In this document: positions 59,758 through 64,000 of the stretch, piece after piece
Numbering within the stretch: the first letter of the stretch is position 1
How the letters are laid out: every line of letters begins with the position of its first letter
Origin: JACKBJ01 sp964549495
GTDB taxonomy: Bacteria; Chloroflexota; Anaerolineae; Epilineales; Epilineaceae
Direction: 5' to 3'
NCBI GenBank assembly: GCA_964549495.1
Contig: CAZJWJ010000013.1
Span: 1-64,000 of the forward strand
Length of the DNA stretch: 64,000 bases
Position numbers and translations under genes: made by a program
The notes under the pieces: model-generated
The model's database searches: none
Seen by the model: the letters and a program-made list of their open reading frames with translations, nothing else
What the model was told of the DNA's origin: nothing

Positions 59758-61677
59758 TCAAGATCCCGATGGACGCAAGAGCAAGGGGAGGTAGAGGCCC
59801 TTCGGCAGGGTCGGGGGCTGGGGCGTGCGCGTCGGCGGCGGCGTGGGACCGCCGCGGACGTGGTCGACGCAGCGCGGCACGATGCTCCCCGGCGGTCCCG
59901 GGAGCGCCGACCAGCGCTCGGCCGATTGGGTCCAGGCCTCGATCGGGCTGCCGTCATGCAGCGGGTACTCCGCGTAGGTGGCGGCCAGGCTCAGTCGGTT
60001 GTGCCTGCCCTGCGGGGGCTGGAAGGCGATGTGCTCCCAGTGATCGGCGCTGATGACCGCGCTGCCGCGGAAGCCGGGTTGGACGAAGCTCGACAGGTCG
60101 ATGGCTGCCATCTCGTGGTCGTGCAGCTCGATGCACAGGAAGTCGAGCAGCCCGTTGGCGTCGTAGAGGTAGACCGCCATCGTGGCAAAGCCCGGATCGA
60201 GGCTCTGGTTCTGGATGCTCAGGCGGCCCGTGGCATCCTCCCGCGCGCGCAGGCAGGGCAGGGCCAGCAGGCCGTGGTCGGCCCGGGTGGCCGGGTTGGG
60301 ATCGACGGAATGCATGCCATAGCGGGTCCGTTGAGCGACCGGCCCCTCGCGGCCGAGTTCGACCACGGCCGAGATCGATGGCGGTGCCAGACCGCCGATG
60401 GGATCGCCGAGGCGGTGGCTCTCGAGGCGCAGGCTGTTACCGAAGCTGGAGCTGCCGGCCGGTAGGTCCACGCTCAGTCGAGCCGCCTGCGCCGGGCAGA
60501 GGATCTGGCGGCGGCTGACCAGCTCGCTGCCCAGCCGATCGAGGATCCGCAGTTGGACCTCGGCGCTGCGCTCGGCATCCTGGTTCTGGACCAGGACCTG
60601 GCCGGTCCAGCCGTCGCTCAGGTCGATGGCCAGGGGCGCTTGCAGAATCGTGCCGGCCGCGGCCGGCGCCGGGTGCCTGGCCGGCGCCTCCCTGGCCCCC
60701 TCGAACTCGCTGGCGATAGCCAGGGGACCATCGCTGTGGATCTCCAGGCTGGCCATCTCGCCGCCGGGCAGGCAGGCCCGCAGGTCCACCGTCTGGCGCT
60801 CGCCCGGGCCCAGGGCGATCACGCCCAGGCAGGGCAGCGGGTTGGCAGGCGCGCAATCCGGCTGGCCGGTCCGGATCCATGCCTCCAGGGTCGAGCAGTC
60901 GCGGCCGGCGTTCTGCAGATGGATCCGGCCCGCGCCAGCCGGCGAGACCGGCAGGCGGTAGACCCAGCGATCGCCCTGCATCTCGGCCGGCGCCAGGTCC
61001 GCCTCGGCCAGGCCCTGCAGCGCGGTGGATCCGATGCCGCCGGCCGGCCCATCGCAGTCCTGCCGCAGCAGGACCTCGATCGGCCCGCCGCGCGCGCGGT
61101 CCATCGAGATGCCCTGCCAGCTGCCGCCCTGCTCGTAGGCCGCCCGGAACTCGGCGTAGGCGTCCCCGTCCTGGGCCAAGAGCGCCTCCATCAGGTCGCA
61201 GAACCAGACGTGCAGCGGCTGGCCGCCCGGCTCGCGGTCGGGGAGGCCGGCATCGGAGGCCAGGGTGTAGACGACCGCGCTCTGGGCACCGGCTGGGAGC
61301 CGATCGAGCGAGATCGGCCAGGCCTGACCGGGGTTCAAGAGGCCGGTGCAGGCAAGGCCCTCCGGCTTGGCGTCGGGACTGCCGCAGCCAGCCTGCGGCC
61401 CCCAGGTGAAGAGCATCGCGATGCTGGGTTCCGAACCCAGGAATTGCAGGTGGATCTGGCCATCGCAGTCCGCGCCGGCCGGCGGCTGGAGCCGGGGCAG
61501 GAAGCGCGGCCCCAGGCGGGGATCGCTGGTGGGCTGAGCATGGGCGGTGGTGGACAGGGGACCGATGTGGAGCGCGATCAGGGCCGCGAGCAGGGTAGTG
61601 ACGAAGGTGAGACCGCGGGCGACGGCAGGGCTTCCGAGGTTCACTGGGCAGGCGAGGTTCGACGCTCGGGGAGGCAT
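59758..61677 (-). CDS. Secreted protein, paralogue of the 54949-57741 ectodomain, ending in the LPLLLR motif
   Basis: This 639-residue protein has a signal peptide (LTFVTTLLAALIALHIG, cleavage near AHAQP). It consists of one large, Cys-containing beta-rich ectodomain homologous to residues 60-640 of the 54949-57741 protein: matching segments are LGSEPSIAMLFTW, AYEQGGSWQGI, LGPGERQTVDLRAC and VYLYDANGLLDFLC. It lacks the VWA domain and ends with a short Pro/Thr linker and LYLPLLLRPSGS. AGGAG lies 9 nt before ATG 61677. It is the first gene of the minus-strand array and shares a 216-bp intergenic region with the divergent NfeD-like gene. Confidence 0.78.
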   Translation of the reverse strand: MPPRASNLACPVNLGSPAVARGLTFVTTLLAALIALHIGPLSTTAHAQPTSDPRLGPRFLPRLQPPAGADCDGQIHLQFLGSEPSIAMLFTWGPQAGCGSPDAKPEGLACTGLLNPGQAWPISLDRLPAGAQSAVVYTLASDAGLPDREPGGQPLHVWFCDLMEALLAQDGDAYAEFRAAYEQGGSWQGISMDRARGGPIEVLLRQDCDGPAGGIGSTALQGLAEADLAPAEMQGDRWVYRLPVSPAGAGRIHLQNAGRDCSTLEAWIRTGQPDCAPANPLPCLGVIALGPGERQTVDLRACLPGGEMASLEIHSDGPLAIASEFEGAREAPARHPAPAAAGTILQAPLAIDLSDGWTGQVLVQNQDAERSAEVQLRILDRLGSELVSRRQILCPAQAARLSVDLPAGSSSFGNSLRLESHRLGDPIGGLAPPSISAVVELGREGPVAQRTRYGMHSVDPNPATRADHGLLALPCLRAREDATGRLSIQNQSLDPGFATMAVYLYDANGLLDFLCIELHDHEMAAIDLSSFVQPGFRGSAVISADHWEHIAFQPPQGRHNRLSLAATYAEYPLHDGSPIEAWTQSAERWSALPGPPGSIVPRCVDHVRGGPTPPPTRTPQPPTLPKGLYLPLLLRPSGS

Positions 61678-61893
61678 GGGCTCGGCTCCTGGTCGATGCG
61701 GTGTTCGGACCGCGCTGGCGCGTCGCGCGAGAGGGCGGATTGATGTAAGCTGTGGCCGGCTGACGAGAGTGCCTCGAGCCTCGGATCGCGGTGCTCGCTG
61801 GCACGCGCAACCGCAGCGGGATCGCCCGCGTAGATCGACGCGAGCCGGGGCCTGGCGGATACGGCCGGTTCGCGACCTGCAGGGAGGAATCGG

Positions 61894-62502
61894 ATGCTCG
61901 ACCGCTGGTGGAACCTGATGAGCCTGGAGCACCAGGTCTTCTATACCATCGCCATCGCCACCACGCTGCTCTTGGTCTTGCAGCTGGTGATGATGCTGAT
62001 CGGGGTCGACCTGGACGGCGATGCCGACATCGGCGGCGACTTCGATGTCGATGTGGACGGCGACATCGGGCATGGCGATGCCGGCACGAACCTGATCTCG
62101 GTGCGCAGCGTCACCGCCTTCTTCACCGGCTTCGGCTGGGGCGGGGTGGGCGCGCTGAACGCCGGCTGGTCGACCGGCGCGGCCATCCTGACGGCCTTGG
62201 TGGCCGGCATCGCCTTCATGGCCATGGTGCTGGCCGTCCTGCGCGGCCTCTTCGGCCTGCAGGCCTCCGGCAACGTGGACTACCAGAACGCGGTCGGCCA
62301 GGTCGGGCAGGTCTATCTGCCGATCCCACCTTCGATGCGGAAGCCGGGACAGGTCGAGGTCCTGGTGCAGGGCCGGCTGGCCGTCGTCACGGCCTTCACC
62401 CGGTCCGATCGCCGCCTCGAGAACGAGGAGCGGGTGCGCGTCACCGAGGTGATCGACCGCAACACCATCGTCGTCGAGCCGCTGGACGCGGCTTCATCAT
62501 GA
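61894..62502 (+). CDS. NfeD-like membrane protein with OB-fold domain
   Basis: This 202-residue protein has membrane segments at about 15-38 and 85-120. An acidic Gly/Asp loop (DLDGDADIGGDFDVDVDGD) lies between them, and an NfeD-type OB-fold follows at about 130-195 (QNAVGQVGQVYLPIPPSM, GQVEVLVQGRLAVVTAF, RVTEVIDRNTIVVEPL). NfeD-like proteins are encoded next to flotillins, as here, and act in membrane microdomains. AGGGAGGAA precedes ATG 61894. The flotillin gene starts 19 nt after its stop. Confidence 0.88.
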   Translation: MLDRWWNLMSLEHQVFYTIAIATTLLLVLQLVMMLIGVDLDGDADIGGDFDVDVDGDIGHGDAGTNLISVRSVTAFFTGFGWGGVGALNAGWSTGAAILTALVAGIAFMAMVLAVLRGLFGLQASGNVDYQNAVGQVGQVYLPIPPSMRKPGQVEVLVQGRLAVVTAFTRSDRRLENEERVRVTEVIDRNTIVVEPLDAASS

Positions 62503-62521
62503 GATCACGGGAGCGCTGAAC

Positions 62522-64000
62522 ATGGAGTTTCTCGGGCTGGTCCTGGCGGGTGTCTTCGTCCTCTTCCTCACCGTCTTCGCCTTCCTGAGGCGTTACAAGC
62601 GCTGCCCTTCGGACCGCATCCTGGTGGTCTTCGGCAAGGTGGGCGGCGGCCAGGGCGTGTCGGCCAAGTGCTACCACGGCGGCGCGGCCTTCATCTGGCC
62701 GGTCCTGCAGGACTACGAGTTCCTGGACCTGACGCCGATGACCATCGACATCAACCTGCAGAGCGCGCTCTCGCTGCAGAACATCCGCATCAACACACCC
62801 AGCACCTTCACGGTCGGCATCTCGACCGAGTCCGGCGTGATGGAGAACGCGGCCGAGCGCGTGCTGGGCCTGGGCATGGCGCAGATCGCCGAGCTGGCGC
62901 GTGACATCATCTTCGGCCAGATGCGCGTGGTCATCGCGACCATGCCCATCGAGGACATCAACTCCGACCGCGACAAGCTGATCGACAACATCTACTCCGG
63001 CGTCGAGGTCGAGCTCAAGAAGGTCGGCCTGCGGCTGATCAACGTCAACATCCAGGACATCACCGACGAGTCCGGCTACATCGAGGCCTTGGGCCAGGAA
63101 GCCGCGGCGCGGGCCATCAACGAGGCCAAGGTGAAGGTGGCCGAGAAGGAGCGCGACGGCGAGATCGGTTCGGCGGTGGCCGAGCAGGAGCGCCGCGTGC
63201 GAGTGGCCGAGGCCCAGGCGACGGCGGTCGACGGCGAGAACACGGCGGCCATCCGGGTGGCGCAGTCCAATGCCAACCGCCGCGAGCAGGAGGCCGAGGC
63301 GGAGCGCGCGGCCAGCGCGGCCGAGAAGGTCAAGGCGGCCCAGGCGCTGGGCGAGTCCTACTCGGCCGAGGAGGACGCGGAGCGGCAGCGCGCCAAGCGC
63401 GAGGAGGCCACGCGGGCGGCGGACATCCTGGTGCCGGCCGAGATCAAGAAGCGCGAGATCGAGACCCTGGCCGAGGCCGAGGCGGAGCGCACCCGCCGGC
63501 TCAAGAAGGGCGAGGCGGACGGCCTGCGCTCGCTCCTGGAGGCCGAGGCCGCAGGTCAGCTGGCCATCCTGCAGAACAAGGCGGCCGGCTTCTACGACCT
63601 GGTCAAGGCGGCGCGCAACAATCCGGAGCTGGCCAGCCTGCTGCTGGTCACCGAGCAGCTGCCCAAGCTGGTCGAGGAGCAGGTCAAGGCCATCAGCAAC
63701 CTCAAGATCGACTCGGTCACGGTCTGGGAGGGCGGCAAGAACGGCGAGGGCAAGACGGCCACGGCCGACTTCCTCAGCGGCCTGGTCGGCTCGCTGCCGC
63801 CCCTGCACGAGCTGACGCGCAACGTGGGCATCCGGCTGCCGGAGTACCTGGGGCGCATGGAGGCCGACGAGCGAGCGGCCATCGAGGCGGCGCTGGAGGC
63901 CGGGCGCGAGCCGGCCGGCGCGGTGGATGCCTCCGACGCGCGTTCGAGGCCCGCTTCGGACGATGGTGATCATTACGGCGACGCTGCCGACGAGACGGAG
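62522..64000 (+). CDS. floA: Flotillin / SPFH-domain protein (3' end outside the window)
   Basis: The reading frame from ATG 62522 is open for 493 codons to the edge. One N-terminal membrane helix (FLGLVLAGVFVLFLTVFAF) is followed by an SPFH/Band 7 domain (about 25-190, ILVVFGKVGGGQG, NIRINTPSTFTVGI, LINVNIQDITDESGYIEALG). A long Glu/Ala-rich coiled coil (about 190-340, with EAEAERAASAAEKVKAAQ) and a flotillin C-terminal region (LPKLVEEQVKAISNLKID, VWEGG) follow. Flotillins scaffold membrane microdomains. GGGAG lies upstream of the ATG. The symbol is tentative; FloT is an equal possibility. The gene pairs with the NfeD-like gene before it. Confidence 0.9.
   Translation, partial: MEFLGLVLAGVFVLFLTVFAFLRRYKRCPSDRILVVFGKVGGGQGVSAKCYHGGAAFIWPVLQDYEFLDLTPMTIDINLQSALSLQNIRINTPSTFTVGISTESGVMENAAERVLGLGMAQIAELARDIIFGQMRVVIATMPIEDINSDRDKLIDNIYSGVEVELKKVGLRLINVNIQDITDESGYIEALGQEAAARAINEAKVKVAEKERDGEIGSAVAEQERRVRVAEAQATAVDGENTAAIRVAQSNANRREQEAEAERAASAAEKVKAAQALGESYSAEEDAERQRAKREEATRAADILVPAEIKKREIETLAEAEAERTRRLKKGEADGLRSLLEAEAAGQLAILQNKAAGFYDLVKAARNNPELASLLLVTEQLPKLVEEQVKAISNLKIDSVTVWEGGKNGEGKTATADFLSGLVGSLPPLHELTRNVGIRLPEYLGRMEADERAAIEAALEAGREPAGAVDASDARSRPASDDGDHYGDAADETE

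Overview
The window looks like chromosomal DNA from a high-GC bacterium, most probably a member of the Chloroflexota (Anaerolineae/Caldilineae type). Lines counted by hand are about 70% G+C inside core genes, against about 62% in the AbiEi-like gene near the left edge. The taxonomic guess rests on several secreted proteins with Pro/Thr/Ser linkers followed by a short YLPLLLR-type motif and often a von Willebrand A (VWA) domain, on a large UPF0182 membrane protein, and on two polytopic GT39-like glycosyltransferases. No rRNA, tRNA, CRISPR array or complete transposon was seen.

Layout. 1-2.4 kb is an accessory edge: a repeat pair that may be an insertion-sequence end, an unknown protein, an orphan AbiEi-type antitoxin with a clear inverted-repeat operator, and an orphan DUF433 antitoxin-like gene. 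2.4-10.6 kb (minus) is a tight five-gene operon: SAF-domain dehydrogenase, FAD oxidoreductase, UPF0182, DUF2007, GT39. 10.8-15.4 kb holds a cold-shock-domain protein, a two-S1-domain RNA-binding protein and a PcrA/UvrD helicase. 15.4-27.5 kb holds a secreted VWA protein followed by a complete recC-recB-recD operon with stop/start overlaps. 27.6-34.5 kb carries inorganic pyrophosphatase with a second FAD oxidoreductase, a second GT39, a DUF4126 membrane protein and a secreted beta-helix protein. 34.7-41.5 kb is a surface-polysaccharide operon: O-antigen ligase-TPR protein, WecA/MraY-like phosphosugar transferase, nucleotide-sugar dehydrogenase and a membrane-anchored cyclophilin. 41.6-52.4 kb has a second beta-helix protein, an S26 peptidase lacking its catalytic lysine, MgtE, a small helical protein, glycerate 2-kinase, two GT4 glycosyltransferases and a tandem-VWA protein.

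52.4-61.7 kb (minus) is the most distinctive region. A secreted protein, an ECF sigma factor, a ZAS-type anti-sigma factor with an extracellular regulatory-like domain, two more secreted proteins (one a paralogue of the first, with a VWA-like domain added) and a secreted HExxH metallopeptidase lie in one co-directional array. This could be a self-contained envelope-sensing and surface-remodelling system. The right edge has an NfeD-like protein followed by a flotillin that runs off the window.

Expression signals are unusually readable. Several promoters have a -10 box 7-8 nt before the ATG, so those mRNAs may be leaderless. Inside operons ATGA/GTGA overlaps predominate. Two genes appear to start at CTG in a CTGA overlap, and one ribosome-binding site is folded into a hairpin spanning the upstream stop codon.
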